DNA of 64,000 nt, taken from Hypnocyclicus thermotrophus (GTDB taxonomy: Bacteria > Fusobacteriota > Fusobacteriia > Fusobacteriales > Fusobacteriaceae). Every line of letters begins with the position of its first letter. Position 1 is the first letter of the stretch. This document shows, piece by piece, positions 26,829-37,245 of the stretch. The notes beneath the pieces are model-generated. The model was given only the letters and a program-made list of their open reading frames with translations, was not told the origin of the DNA and did no database searches. Location of the stretch: assembly GCF_004365575.1 (NCBI RefSeq), contig NZ_SOBG01000004.1:186001-250000 (forward strand), written 5' to 3'. The position numbers and the translations under genes are program-made.

Positions 26829-29405
26829 CTATTGTTTTTCGCTTTTTAACTTATTAATTTGTAAAAGAAGTTCATCTATTACTTCATCAGAATATCCAAA
26901 TCCTAGTTTTTTCTTTGCACTTGCTACTATTTCATATACTGTTGATTTAATTTTTTCATTATCATTTACTACATATTTATAATTATTTTCTATTTCTTCA
27001 ATTTTTGTTTTTTCTTGGGCTAAAGTGTATTCTAAATTTTTTATATACTCTTTTTTTTCTTCTACTATTTTTTCTAATTCTTTTTCTCGTTCTAATTTTT
27101 CTTTAAAATCATTATTTATTTTTTCTTTTTGAAGTTCAAGTGCTTTTCTTATTTGTTCTAGTTCTTTTATTCTTTTTTCATTTTCATTTTTTTCTTCTTC
27201 TAATCTACTATTTAATTCTTTCATTTTTTCCATTTTTATTTCTAAATTATTATGTTTGTCATTTAATTCCACAAACCTTCTTCTAAGTTCTGTTGCTGGT
27301 ATATGTTGAGGATTATTTCTTTCTTTTTCCTCTTCACCTAATATAAAACTATCAAACTTTTTACTATTTAATATTTTTATAAATCTATCTAAATAATCTA
27401 TTGCTTTTAATACTGCTTGATTCTTATCATCTCTATTATTTATTCTGCTTTTACAGAAAGGATATACTACTTTTTCACTACTTTTGATAAAATTTTCTTC
27501 TTTTTCATCTTCATTTAATAATGATACTCTTCTATGTAAACAGTTTAATGCATAATGCATAGCATAAATAAAATATATATAATTATAATTTAATAATTTT
27601 AATATTTTTCTTGTTTCTTTTACTGAATAAGTAATTAAAAATGTAATGTATTTTGCATATTCTAAGAAGCTTTTCTTTTGAATATTATCTTTTTCCATAT
27701 CTTTTGCAAAATCAAGATAATCTTCTGGATTAAAAATAAAATTTTCTATTTTACTTTTGTCTGTATCCTCTTCATAGAATTTTTCAATTTGAGCACAAAG
27801 TGGTGCTAAATCCACCCACATATTTTTAAAAAATGGTATACTATCAAGTTCGCTTAACATTTCTGCAAATTGATTTTCTGCAGTTTGAAGCTCATCTTTT
27901 TCTAGTCCACCAAAAAATAATGTATATAAGAATATAGCTCCTACTCCATAAATATCAGTAGCAAATGACCATTGTCTAAGTTCTGTGGTTCTTGGAATAG
28001 ACATCCATGCTCCTGTTTCAATAATTTCTTTAGAAGCAATAATTATTTTTCCATGAAAAATTTTCCAATAATTTTTACTACATAATAATATTTTATTACC
28101 ATTTTCCGTTATTCCTACATCTTCTATTTGAAATATATATTCTCTAATTTGAATTTTATCCCCTGGAATTAAAAGAGATGAATCATATTTAGGATTTTCT
28201 TCTATTTCTTTCGGATATTTAAATTCTTTTATATTTTCTATAACTTCTTCTTTTACAATATCTTCTTCAAGAAGTTCTCCTCGCCATCCAAGAAGTATTC
28301 TTACTGTATCATCTTCATTATTTACAAATACAGCTGTATCAGCGTTTTCTCTTTCTATATCACTTTTTCTTTCAGGTGCATAAAAAGGTGATGTTCTTTC
28401 TTTACTAAGAGTAGGCCCTAATATTCTACTAAAATGTTCATCAGATACTTTATTTCCATCAATTATCCCTACATCATGTTTATTAAAACTACCATAATCA
28501 ATAAGTTTATAATTTTTAGGATTAGTATAATTCCCCATATACATAATATTTGCTGGTCTAATATCTGAATGAATAATATTTCTATGGTGCAATGAATTAA
28601 GACCATCTAATAATGTTCTATTTAATTCCAGATAATTAATTAAATCCCATTCTTTATTTTTTCTATTTATTATTACCTCTGATAGCGTACTATTTCCCCA
28701 TTCATATACAATAGAAGGAAGTCCTACATACCAAAGTTTATTATATTCATTTTCTTCTTTTAAAAACTCTAATACATCTAGATAGCTTATTACTCTTCTA
28801 TTTTCTATTGGTTCATACAAAACTATGGTTTTTTGCCATGGACTATTTCCATCCATTGCATTTTTCTTTAATTTTTCAAAATCTTTCTTATTTTCTAATG
28901 GTAATTCTTCTAATTTAACACCTTCTGGAAAAAGTTTTATTTCTCCTTCTTCATCAACTTTTATCCCACAAAATCTTGGCATTTTTCCTTTGTTATATTG
29001 CACTGCAATAATTTGTCCATTTTGTTTTCTTGCTTCTTCGCTAGTTGAATTAATGCTTTGTATTGGTTTTTGAATAATTTTTTCTGAAAGTAAAGAACCT
29101 CTTAATAATCCATCTCTCCCTATATCATCTTGAGTAGTAAAAATTTCTGTTACATTTTTCTCTTCTTCATTTAAAAGTTCACATATATATGCATTTTCTT
29201 TTAAAGTATCAGCTAAAAGTCTCGGAATTTTTAACGCATAAACTCCGCCTCTATCATTTTTCAACTGTATTACTACACCAAGTGCTCCCTCATAACATGT
29301 TCCTTTAGTATATCCATTTTTATCAATAGGAATATACCATTTTTCATCAATATAAAGTTTATACTCTTTCTTTTCTGATTCATTTACTTTAATATTTTTA
29401 CTCAA
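26829..29405 (-). CDS. Hanks-type protein kinase with inserted domain and C-terminal coiled coil
   Basis: 858 residues. Kinase landmarks: Lys59 in YALKIPR, catalytic loop HSDIRPANIM with Asp281 and Asn286, metal motif LIDYGS with Asp303, APE at 343-345 and the helix F Asp484 in ATDIYGVGA. About 130 residues (347-480) are inserted between APE and helix F, including a beta-rich segment (LIPGDKIQIREYIFQIED). A middle helical region (520-690) and a coiled coil (about 705-830) follow. The start is TTG after GGAGGG. It is co-directional with the histidine kinase. Substrate unknown; no extracellular or membrane part is seen. Confidence 0.75.
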   Translation of the reverse strand: MSKNIKVNESEKKEYKLYIDEKWYIPIDKNGYTKGTCYEGALGVVIQLKNDRGGVYALKIPRLLADTLKENAYICELLNEEEKNVTEIFTTQDDIGRDGLLRGSLLSEKIIQKPIQSINSTSEEARKQNGQIIAVQYNKGKMPRFCGIKVDEEGEIKLFPEGVKLEELPLENKKDFEKLKKNAMDGNSPWQKTIVLYEPIENRRVISYLDVLEFLKEENEYNKLWYVGLPSIVYEWGNSTLSEVIINRKNKEWDLINYLELNRTLLDGLNSLHHRNIIHSDIRPANIMYMGNYTNPKNYKLIDYGSFNKHDVGIIDGNKVSDEHFSRILGPTLSKERTSPFYAPERKSDIERENADTAVFVNNEDDTVRILLGWRGELLEEDIVKEEVIENIKEFKYPKEIEENPKYDSSLLIPGDKIQIREYIFQIEDVGITENGNKILLCSKNYWKIFHGKIIIASKEIIETGAWMSIPRTTELRQWSFATDIYGVGAIFLYTLFFGGLEKDELQTAENQFAEMLSELDSIPFFKNMWVDLAPLCAQIEKFYEEDTDKSKIENFIFNPEDYLDFAKDMEKDNIQKKSFLEYAKYITFLITYSVKETRKILKLLNYNYIYFIYAMHYALNCLHRRVSLLNEDEKEENFIKSSEKVVYPFCKSRINNRDDKNQAVLKAIDYLDRFIKILNSKKFDSFILGEEEKERNNPQHIPATELRRRFVELNDKHNNLEIKMEKMKELNSRLEEEKNENEKRIKELEQIRKALELQKEKINNDFKEKLEREKELEKIVEEKKEYIKNLEYTLAQEKTKIEEIENNYKYVVNDNEKIKSTVYEIVASAKKKLGFGYSDEVIDELLLQINKLKSEKQ

Positions 29406-29441
29406 CTAGATACCCTCCATATTTTAGTTTTATTCATTATT

Positions 29442-29470
29442 ATATTAACACTTTTTAGTCACATATTCAA
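29442..29470 (-). promoter_or_regulatory. Candidate promoter of the kinase pair
   Basis: TTGAAT at 29465-29470, 17 bases, TAATAT at 29442-29447 on the minus strand, about 37 bases before the TTG start of the Hanks-type kinase. Confidence 0.45.
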
Positions 29471-29490
29471 TAAGCAAAGATATATATTTC

Positions 29491-29943
29491 TTAAATTTTA
29501 AACATCATATATAATCTATCTATACCTTTTCCATATTCATCTTTTAACTCTTTTTCTATCTCAAATCCCAACTTTTCATATAGTTTTATTGCTTTTATAT
29601 TTTCTTTATCTACTGTTAATACTATATTTTTTATTGTTTTTTTATTTTTAATAATATACTCTTTTAGTTTTTCTAAAAAAACTTTTCCTATTCCTTTAGA
29701 TTGATATTTTATATCTACACAAAATCCATATATATATATAGTATTATTATCCCAATTATTTATTAGTTCTGCTACTGCTAATATTTTATTATTTTCTTCA
29801 ATGGCTAAAACTTTTCCATATCTTATTATTGGTTTTAATATCCAATAATCAACACCGCCATTTTTTCCAAAAATTCTTTCTTCAATTTTTATTATTTGTT
29901 CTATATATTCTTTTTCATTTGATAAAATTTCTATAAACTTCAT
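29491..29943 (-). CDS. GNAT-family N-acetyltransferase
   Basis: 150 residues with the GNAT fold. The acetyl-CoA pyrophosphate-binding turn is YQSKGIGKVFLEKL near residue 83, preceded by the IYGFCVDIKY strand, and the C-terminal KAIKLYEKLGFE is typical. It resembles RimI-type enzymes in size, but the acceptor (a protein N-terminus or a small molecule) cannot be inferred. It follows truA by 9 bases and likely shares its transcript. Confidence 0.8.
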   Translation of the reverse strand: MKFIEILSNEKEYIEQIIKIEERIFGKNGGVDYWILKPIIRYGKVLAIEENNKILAVAELINNWDNNTIYIYGFCVDIKYQSKGIGKVFLEKLKEYIIKNKKTIKNIVLTVDKENIKAIKLYEKLGFEIEKELKDEYGKGIDRLYMMFKI

Positions 29944-29952
29944 ATACTCACC

Positions 29953-30684
29953 CTAATAATTTATTTCACAAAGATATAATCCTTGTGGCTCTGCTAATAT
30001 TTTTTCATCATTAATATTTGGATCTTTTAATTTGTTTATAATATAATTTTCGTCTCTTTCTCCAAAATATACTGCTAAAGCACTTCCTATTATAATTCTA
30101 ACCATAGACTTTAAAAATGCATTTGCTTTTAAATAAACTATTGTATAGTTATTCTCTCTATAACATTTTATTTCTTTTATTTCTCTAAAATTATTTTTTG
30201 CTTCACAATCTGATTTTCTAAAACTATCAAAATTATGTTCACCTAATAAAGGAGTTAATATTTTTTTTAATTTTTCTTCATTTATTTCCTCTTTTACATT
30301 CATCACTTTATCATAATCAAAAGGATTTTTTTGAGAACACATTTTGTAAATATACGCTCTATCTTTAGCTGAAAACCTAGAATTAAACTCTAATTCAACT
30401 TCTTTCGTATCTAATATATGAATATCTTTTGGAAGTCCTCTATTTAAAATATATGTAAGTTTTTCTACTGGTATAGTTTTATTATTAGTTAAAAAATTTG
30501 AAACTTGAAAAAGTGCATGAACACCTCTATCTGTCCTACCAGATGTTTTTATTGTTATTTTTTCTCTAAATAATTTATTTAAAGCTTTTTCTATTTCTCC
30601 TTGTACTGTCCTAAATTCATTTTGTCTTTGCATACCATAAAAGTTACTACCATTATATTGATATGTTATTTTAATATTCCTCAT
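29953..30684 (-). CDS. truA: tRNA pseudouridine(38-40) synthase
   Basis: 243 residues. The catalytic Asp lies in TSGRTDRGVHA near residue 51, with YNGSNFYGMQRQ at the start and FLKSMVRIIIGSAL in the second half, all diagnostic for TruA. It converts U38-40 in the anticodon arm of many tRNAs. It is separated from the upstream arginine operon by a strong hairpin terminator; ATG follows AGTAGGAG. Confidence 0.93.
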   Translation of the reverse strand: MRNIKITYQYNGSNFYGMQRQNEFRTVQGEIEKALNKLFREKITIKTSGRTDRGVHALFQVSNFLTNNKTIPVEKLTYILNRGLPKDIHILDTKEVELEFNSRFSAKDRAYIYKMCSQKNPFDYDKVMNVKEEINEEKLKKILTPLLGEHNFDSFRKSDCEAKNNFREIKEIKCYRENNYTIVYLKANAFLKSMVRIIIGSALAVYFGERDENYIINKLKDPNINDEKILAEPQGLYLCEINY

Positions 30685-30752
30685 TATTTTCTCCTACTTA
30701 AAATTTATCTATTTCTTTATTATATCAAATATAATTAAAATAAAAAAGACCT

Positions 30753-30786
30753 TAAAAAAACAAGAGGTAAATCCTCTTGTTTTTTA
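30753..30786. terminator. Terminator of the arginine operon
   Basis: CAAGAGG pairs with CCTCTTG, with A and T runs on both sides that extend the stem. It includes the argB stop codon and lies before truA. Confidence 0.82.
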
Positions 30787-31656
30787 CTTAACTATCATTG
30801 TTCCTATTCCTTCTTTTGTAAATATTTCTAATAAAAGAGAATGTTCTATTTTACCATTGATTATATGTACTTTACCGGCACCTTTATCAAGTGCATTTAA
30901 ACAAGCAGATATTTTTGGCAACATTCCACCTACTATTATTTTATTATTTATTAATTTTTCTACTTCTTCTTCAGTTACTTTATTTATTAAAGAACCTTTA
31001 TCATCTATATCTCTCATTATTCCCATTACATCAGTTACAAATATAAATTTATCTGCTTTTAATGCTCCTGCGACTTCACCTGCCACATAGTCAGCGTTTA
31101 TATTATACGTAGTCCCTTCTTCATCAGATCCAACTGGACATACTACAGGAATATATCCTTTTTCTATTAAAGTATTTACTATATCAATATTTATTTTCTT
31201 TACCTTTCCTACATATCCTATATCAATTTTTTCTCCATTTTTTTCTATATATTTTTTTTCAGCTAATATAAGATTACTATCTTTTCCACTAAGACCTATT
31301 GCTTTCCCACCATTTTTATTTATTATTGCTACAATATCTTTATTTACTTTTCCAGCTAAAACCATTTCTACTAATTCGACTGTTTCAATATCTGTTACTC
31401 TATTTCCTTCAATGAATTCTACTTTCTTATTTACTTTTTTTAATATCTCATTTATTGCAGGTCCTCCTCCATGAACTACTACCGGATTCATTCCTACATA
31501 TTTCATTAAAACTATATCTCTAATAAAATCTTGTTTTAATTTTTCATCTGTCATTGCACTACCACCATATTTTATTACAATAGTTTTTCCTGAAAACTCT
31601 TTTATATATGGCATAGCCTCTAATAAAATATTAGCTTTTTCTATTATTTTTTCCAT
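30784..31656 (-). CDS. argB: Acetylglutamate kinase
   Basis: Phosphorylates N-acetylglutamate, the second step of arginine synthesis. About 290 residues of the amino-acid kinase fold: VIKYGGSAM near the start, VVHGGGPAINE, and KISACLNALDKGAGKVHII near the end. I chose ATG at 31656 after GGGGGA; the TTG at 31668 is four codons upstream and overlaps that ribosome site. It is the last gene of the arginine run, followed by a terminator. In many species this enzyme is feedback-inhibited by arginine. Confidence 0.95.
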   Translation of the reverse strand: MEKIIEKANILLEAMPYIKEFSGKTIVIKYGGSAMTDEKLKQDFIRDIVLMKYVGMNPVVVHGGGPAINEILKKVNKKVEFIEGNRVTDIETVELVEMVLAGKVNKDIVAIINKNGGKAIGLSGKDSNLILAEKKYIEKNGEKIDIGYVGKVKKINIDIVNTLIEKGYIPVVCPVGSDEEGTTYNINADYVAGEVAGALKADKFIFVTDVMGIMRDIDDKGSLINKVTEEEVEKLINNKIIVGGMLPKISACLNALDKGAGKVHIINGKIEHSLLLEIFTKEGIGTMIVK

Positions 31657-31712
31657 ATATTCCCCCAATATATTTTATTAATTTTTATACACTTTATTTA
31701 ATTTGATTTATC

Positions 31713-34700
31713 TTACATTTCCAAGTATTCTTTTACAGTATAATAATTTTTATTTTCTGTTGCTTCATATACTTTTAAGTAAAGTTCTGCTGTTTCTATT
31801 GCGGTAAATAAAGCTATTTTATTTTCTGCAGCTTTTCTACGTAATTTAAATCCAAATGTCTTAGTATTGTTTCCAAATGTAGGTATATTTATTATTAATT
31901 CTATCTTTTTTTCTTTTAATTTATTTGAAATATCTTCTTTGTCAAGCTCTATTATATCATAAAATTCTTTAAGATATTTATATGTATTTCCACTACTATA
32001 TATTTTAAAACCTTTATTTATGTATTTTTTTACAATTTCTTTTCCTTTTTCTTTACTAATATCACTAAATGATACATATACTTTTTTATTTTCTATTTTT
32101 CCTACTCCACATGCTTTAAAACCTTTATATATAGCGTTTTCTAGTTTTTTATCAATTGCTAATATCTCACCTGTAGATTTCATTTCTGGTCCTAAAAAAA
32201 TATCTACATCTGCTAATTTTTCTGTAGAAAACACCGGAAATTTTAAAGAATAAAACTCTTTTTCTTTGGCAAGCCCTGTTCCGTATTTCATATTTTTTAA
32301 TTTATCTCCAAGCATAATATCTACAGCTATTTTTACCATAGGAATTCCAGTAACTTTACTTAATATTGGTACTGTTCTACTTGCTCTAGGATTTACTTCT
32401 ATTATGTATAACTCATTTTCATAATATACATATTGTATATTTATCAATCCTTTGGTTTTTAAATTTATAGCTATTTTTCTAGTAGTTTCTACTAATTTAT
32501 CTTTCAATTCATTTGATAAAGTAATTGGGGGATATGCTGATATACTATCTCCTGAATGTATACCTGTTTTTTCTATATGTTCCATAATTCCAGGTATAAG
32601 AACATCTTCACCGTCAGATATAGCATCTACTTCAATTTCTGTTCCATATAAATATTTATCTACAAGTATAGATACTGCATCTAATTTTTTAGCATCTTCA
32701 AAATATTCTACTAACTCCTTATCAGTATTTATAACCTTCATAGCTCTACCACCTATTACATAAGATGGCCTAACTATTACTGGATACCCTATTTTTTCTA
32801 TCAGTTTTCTTGCTTCATCTATTGTAGATACCGCATCTCCAATAGGGCTTTTTATCTTAAGATTTTCTAAAAATTCTCTAAATTTTTCTCTATCTTCTGC
32901 TAAATCTATTGAGTTAAAATCACTACCAAGTATTTTTATTCCTGATTTTTCAAGTCGTTCTGTAAGATTTATTGAAGTTTGTCCTCCAAATTGTACAATT
33001 ACACCTTCTGGATTTTCTTCTCTTACTATATTAATTACATCATCTATATATAATGATTCAAAATATAGTTTGTCAGATGTATCAAAATCTGTACTTACTG
33101 TTTCAGGATTATTGTTTATAATTATTGCTTCATATCCTCTTTCTTTGGCTGCCCATATAGCATGTACAGAGCAATAATCAAACTCTATTCCTTGCCCTAT
33201 TCTTATTGGTCCAGAACCTATTATTATTATTTTTTTATTATTCGTAATTATATTTTCATCTGTACTTTCATAACAAGAATAATAATAAGGAGTTACTGCT
33301 TCAAATTCTCCACTACACGTATCAACCATTTTATAGGTTGGATATAAATTTGATTCTTTTCTTATATTATCTAATTCTTTTTTTGTTATTTTAGATAGTC
33401 TGATTATTTCATCATCTACAAATCCTATTTTCTCTGCTTTTTTTATATATTTTATATTTTTAGGATTTTCTTCTAATTTTTTTTCTAAATCTATTATATT
33501 ATGAATTCCTTTTAAAAACCATCTATCAATTTTAGTGTAGTTAAAAATATCTTCTATTTTATATTTTCTTCTGAAAAGTTCTGCAATAGCAAATATTCTA
33601 TCACTATTATTTGTAACTAATTCATTTATAAGTTTTTTATCGCTTTTTTCTTTTAATCCGCTATAATTAAGTCCTGTATAACCACCTTCTATACTACTTA
33701 TAGCTTTCATAAGAGCCCCTTCAAAGGTTCTATCTATTGCCATAACTTCTCCTGTAGCTTTCATTTGAGTAGAAAGCGATTTACTTGCTGTTTTAAATTT
33801 ATCAAAAGGCCATTTAGGTAACTTTAAAACTATATAATCAATAGCTGGTTCAAAAAATGCACTTGATTTTTTAGTGACACTATTTTTTAATTCATCCAAG
33901 CTATATCCGAGAGCTATTTTGGCAGCTATTTTGGCTATTGGATATCCTGTAGCTTTTGATGCAAGTGCAGAAGAACGGCTTACTCGCGGATTTACTTCTA
34001 TTACAATATATTCATAAGAATTTGGATTTAATGCAAACTGTACATTACATCCTCCTTCTATATCTAATGCCGATACTATTTTAAATGATGATTCTCTAAG
34101 CATTTGATATTCTTTATTTGATAAAGTTTGAGAAGGTGCCACAACTATACTATCACCTGTATGTATTCCCACTGGATCTAAATTTTCCATATTACATACA
34201 GTTATACAGTTCCCTTTTTTATCTCTCATTACTTCGTATTCTATCTCTTTCCAGCCAGCTACACTTTGTTCCACAAGTACTTGATGAATAGGACTTAGCT
34301 TTAATGCTCTTTCGCATATTTCTATAAATTCTTTTTCATTACTTGCTATTCCTCCACCTGTTCCGCCAAGTGTATAAGCAGGACGAAGTATTATTGGGTA
34401 TCCTATTTCTTTTGTGAATTTTATTCCTTCCTCAAGCTTATGGATAATTTTACTTTTAGCTATAGGTTCTCCTATTTTTTCTAAAAGCTCTTTAAATTCT
34501 TCTCTATCTTCTGCTTTTTTTATAGCTTCTATATTTATTCCTAATAATTCTACTCCATATTTATCAAGTATTCCTTTGTCATATAATTTCATTGCTAACG
34601 TAAGAGCTGTTTGCCCTCCAAAACCAGCTAAAATACCATCTGGTTTTTCTTTTATTATTATTTTCTCTATTACATCTGTCGTTAATGGTTCTATATATAC

Positions 34701-34874
34701 TTTATCTGCTATATTTTCATCTGTCATTATTGTTGCAGGATTACTATTTATAAGTATTACTTCTATCCCTTCTTCTTTTATTGCTTTACATGCTTGCGTC
34801 CCAGAATAATCAAATTCTGCTGCTTGTCCTATTATAATAGGCCCAGAACCAATTAATATTACTTTTTTTATCAT
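31713..34874 (-). CDS. carB: Carbamoyl-phosphate synthase large chain
   Basis: 1053 residues, the ATP- and ammonia-using subunit that makes carbamoyl phosphate for arginine and pyrimidines. Two homologous ATP-grasp halves are seen, beginning LIGSGPIIIGQAAEFDYSG and IIGSGPIRIGQGIEFDYC, each with NPRVSRSSAL or NPRASRTVP motifs, and a C-terminal MGS-like allosteric domain (about 930-1050). It starts three bases after carA. The surrounding arg genes suggest arginine-linked control. Confidence 0.96.
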   Translation of the reverse strand: MIKKVILIGSGPIIIGQAAEFDYSGTQACKAIKEEGIEVILINSNPATIMTDENIADKVYIEPLTTDVIEKIIIKEKPDGILAGFGGQTALTLAMKLYDKGILDKYGVELLGINIEAIKKAEDREEFKELLEKIGEPIAKSKIIHKLEEGIKFTKEIGYPIILRPAYTLGGTGGGIASNEKEFIEICERALKLSPIHQVLVEQSVAGWKEIEYEVMRDKKGNCITVCNMENLDPVGIHTGDSIVVAPSQTLSNKEYQMLRESSFKIVSALDIEGGCNVQFALNPNSYEYIVIEVNPRVSRSSALASKATGYPIAKIAAKIALGYSLDELKNSVTKKSSAFFEPAIDYIVLKLPKWPFDKFKTASKSLSTQMKATGEVMAIDRTFEGALMKAISSIEGGYTGLNYSGLKEKSDKKLINELVTNNSDRIFAIAELFRRKYKIEDIFNYTKIDRWFLKGIHNIIDLEKKLEENPKNIKYIKKAEKIGFVDDEIIRLSKITKKELDNIRKESNLYPTYKMVDTCSGEFEAVTPYYYSCYESTDENIITNNKKIIIIGSGPIRIGQGIEFDYCSVHAIWAAKERGYEAIIINNNPETVSTDFDTSDKLYFESLYIDDVINIVREENPEGVIVQFGGQTSINLTERLEKSGIKILGSDFNSIDLAEDREKFREFLENLKIKSPIGDAVSTIDEARKLIEKIGYPVIVRPSYVIGGRAMKVINTDKELVEYFEDAKKLDAVSILVDKYLYGTEIEVDAISDGEDVLIPGIMEHIEKTGIHSGDSISAYPPITLSNELKDKLVETTRKIAINLKTKGLINIQYVYYENELYIIEVNPRASRTVPILSKVTGIPMVKIAVDIMLGDKLKNMKYGTGLAKEKEFYSLKFPVFSTEKLADVDIFLGPEMKSTGEILAIDKKLENAIYKGFKACGVGKIENKKVYVSFSDISKEKGKEIVKKYINKGFKIYSSGNTYKYLKEFYDIIELDKEDISNKLKEKKIELIINIPTFGNNTKTFGFKLRRKAAENKIALFTAIETAELYLKVYEATENKNYYTVKEYLEM

Positions 34875-34877
34875 AAC

Positions 34878-35948
34878 TTACTCCCCTCTCACTAATGTTA
34901 AAAATTCATCAAATAAATATTCTGTATCATGAGGTCCAGGACATGCCTCTGGATGAAATTGAACAGAAAATATTGGATAATCTTTATGACGAATTCCTTC
35001 TACTGTATCATCATTAAGATTTCTAAAAGCTACTTCAAATCCAGTATTTTCTAAACTTTTTTCATCTACTGCATATCCATGGTTTTGAGAAGTTATAAAA
35101 GATCTATTTTTTTTATAATCAATTACACCGTGATTTCCACCACGATGTCCAAATTTCATTTTATATGTATCTGCTCCAGCAGCTAAAGATATTATTTGGT
35201 TTCCCATACAAATCCCAAAAATTGGAAGTTTATCAAATAAATTTTTAATGCACGCTATTGCTTTTATAGCATATTTGGGATCTCCTGGTCCATTACTAAC
35301 TAATAGTCCATCTACTTTATGTGCTAAAATTTCTTCTGCTTTTGTTCCATATGGAAAAATCTTTATATTAATATCTCTTTTCTTTAAATTATCTAAAATA
35401 TTATTTTTTAATCCTAAATCAAGTACTCCTATTGTCTCTTTATTTCCTTTTATTTCTATTATCTCTTTTACTCCTACTTCTGTCATACTACTTTCTATAT
35501 TTAAAGGTTTAGAAAATAATTCTTTTAACTCTTTTTCATCTAATTTTTTCGGAGAAATAATTGAATTCATAACTCCTATATCTCTTATTTTTATTGTAAG
35601 TGACCTAGTATCAATATTACCTAAAATTGTAAGATTTTTCTGTTTTGCAAACTCTTCTAAAGAATCTTTGTTCATAAAATTGCTAGGTGTTTTTTCTAAA
35701 TTTTTTACTATTAGACCAGAAGCATAAACATCTTGTGATTCATTATACATATCATTTGTTCCATAATTTCCAATAAATGGATAGGTAAGTATAACTATTT
35801 GTTTTGCATATGACGGATCTGTTAAAATTTCTTGATAGCCTGTCATAGATGTATTAAAAACTAACTCTCCATATTTTATATTTTCTTCACCGTACAAATT
35901 TCCTTCATAATAACTACCGTCTGATAGATATAAATATCCTTTTTTCAA
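34878..35948 (-). CDS. carA: Carbamoyl-phosphate synthase small chain
   Basis: The glutaminase subunit, about 356 residues. N-terminal GYLYLSDGSYYEG and MTGYQEILTDPSYA are family marks; the C-terminal class I amidotransferase has catalytic Cys in FGICMGNQ and His-Glu in VQFHPEACPGP. The start is uncertain: TTG at 35948 sits seven bases after GGGGGG, while an ATG at 35963 overlaps this site and lacks a good one of its own. I favour TTG. It precedes carB by three bases. Confidence 0.92.
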   Translation of the reverse strand: MKKGYLYLSDGSYYEGNLYGEENIKYGELVFNTSMTGYQEILTDPSYAKQIVILTYPFIGNYGTNDMYNESQDVYASGLIVKNLEKTPSNFMNKDSLEEFAKQKNLTILGNIDTRSLTIKIRDIGVMNSIISPKKLDEKELKELFSKPLNIESSMTEVGVKEIIEIKGNKETIGVLDLGLKNNILDNLKKRDINIKIFPYGTKAEEILAHKVDGLLVSNGPGDPKYAIKAIACIKNLFDKLPIFGICMGNQIISLAAGADTYKMKFGHRGGNHGVIDYKKNRSFITSQNHGYAVDEKSLENTGFEVAFRNLNDDTVEGIRHKDYPIFSVQFHPEACPGPHDTEYLFDEFLTLVRGE

Positions 35949-36011
35949 TATTCTTCCCCCCATTATAGTCTTTAAACTATATTTTAAAAAAGTTTTAAAT
36001 CATTATGATTT

Positions 36012-37229
36012 TTAACTTCTATAAGAGCCATTTATTTTTACATAATCATAAGTAAGATCACATCCCCAAGCAGTTGCTGAATGCTCTCCAGTTTTAAAAT
36101 CAGCTATTACTATTACTTCTTTTTCTAAAAGTATCTCTTTTACTTTGTCTTCATTAAAAATAATAGGCAATCCATTTTCAAATACTTTTATTTCACCTTT
36201 TCCTGATTTGAAATACAAATCTAAAGTATTGGGAGTAAATTGTACTCCTGAGTATCCCATAGCACATAATATTCTTCCCCAATTTGCATCTGCTCCAAAA
36301 AATGCTGCTTTTGTTAAATTAGAAGTAATTATACTTTTAGCTAAAATTTTGGCTTCTTCTTCATTTTTATAATTTACTACATTCACTTCTAATAATTTAG
36401 TTGCACCTTCACCATCTGCAGCTATCATTTTAGCAAGCTCTATATTTACATATTCAAGAGCTTCTTTAAATTTATTAAAATTTTTATCTTCTTTATCAAT
36501 AAGTTTATTCTTAGCTTTTCTACTTGACAAAATTATACAAGTATCATTTGTACTTGTATCTCCGTCAACAGATATCATATTAAAAGATTTATCTATTGTA
36601 GGCTTAAATGCTTTTTCTAACATATCTTTTGTTATATTTATATCTGTAACTATAAATCCAAGCATTGTAGCCATATTTGGATGTATCATTCCAGAGCCTT
36701 TAGCTATTCCAGCTATTTTTACTTTTTTACCATCTAATTCTAATTCTACACCTATTTCTTTAGGCTTTGTATCTGTTGTCATTATAGCTCTTGCTATACT
36801 ATGTTTATCATTATGATTTTGAACTTCAGTACATATTTTTTCAATTCCACTTAATATTTTATCCATAGGAAGTTGTACTCCTATTATCCCCGTCGAATTC
36901 ACAAGCACTTCTTCACTTTCTATCTCTAAATGTTTTGCTATATTTTTAGCTATAATTTCTGTATTTTGATAGCCAACTTCTCCTGTGCATGCATTTGCAT
37001 TTCCACTATTTATTATAACAGCTTTTATATTTTCATTTTCTATATTTTTCATATTATATATAACAGGAGCAGCTTTTATAACATTTTGTGTAAAAACTCC
37101 AGAAGCTATTGCACCATTTTTAGCATATATTAAAGCTAAATTTTCTCTTTTCTCTTTTCGAAGTTTAGCATCTATTCCAATAGATTTAAAACCTTCTACA
37201 TCATTTATTGTTATATCTTTTTTTATCAT
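36012..37229 (-). CDS. argJ: Glutamate N-acetyltransferase ArgJ
   Basis: Recycles the acetyl group from N-acetylornithine to glutamate, and in some species also uses acetyl-CoA. 405 residues. The autocleavage site is in AKGSGMIHPNMATMLGF, with Thr188 as the new N-terminal nucleophile of the beta chain. I chose ATG at 37229, which follows GGGGGA; the upstream ATGs would overlap the preceding GNAT gene. Bi- or monofunctionality cannot be told; no argA is in view. Confidence 0.94.
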   Translation of the reverse strand: MIKKDITINDVEGFKSIGIDAKLRKEKRENLALIYAKNGAIASGVFTQNVIKAAPVIYNMKNIENENIKAVIINSGNANACTGEVGYQNTEIIAKNIAKHLEIESEEVLVNSTGIIGVQLPMDKILSGIEKICTEVQNHNDKHSIARAIMTTDTKPKEIGVELELDGKKVKIAGIAKGSGMIHPNMATMLGFIVTDINITKDMLEKAFKPTIDKSFNMISVDGDTSTNDTCIILSSRKAKNKLIDKEDKNFNKFKEALEYVNIELAKMIAADGEGATKLLEVNVVNYKNEEEAKILAKSIITSNLTKAAFFGADANWGRILCAMGYSGVQFTPNTLDLYFKSGKGEIKVFENGLPIIFNEDKVKEILLEKEVIVIADFKTGEHSATAWGCDLTYDYVKINGSYRS

Positions 37230-37245
37230 GATATTCCCCCAATTT

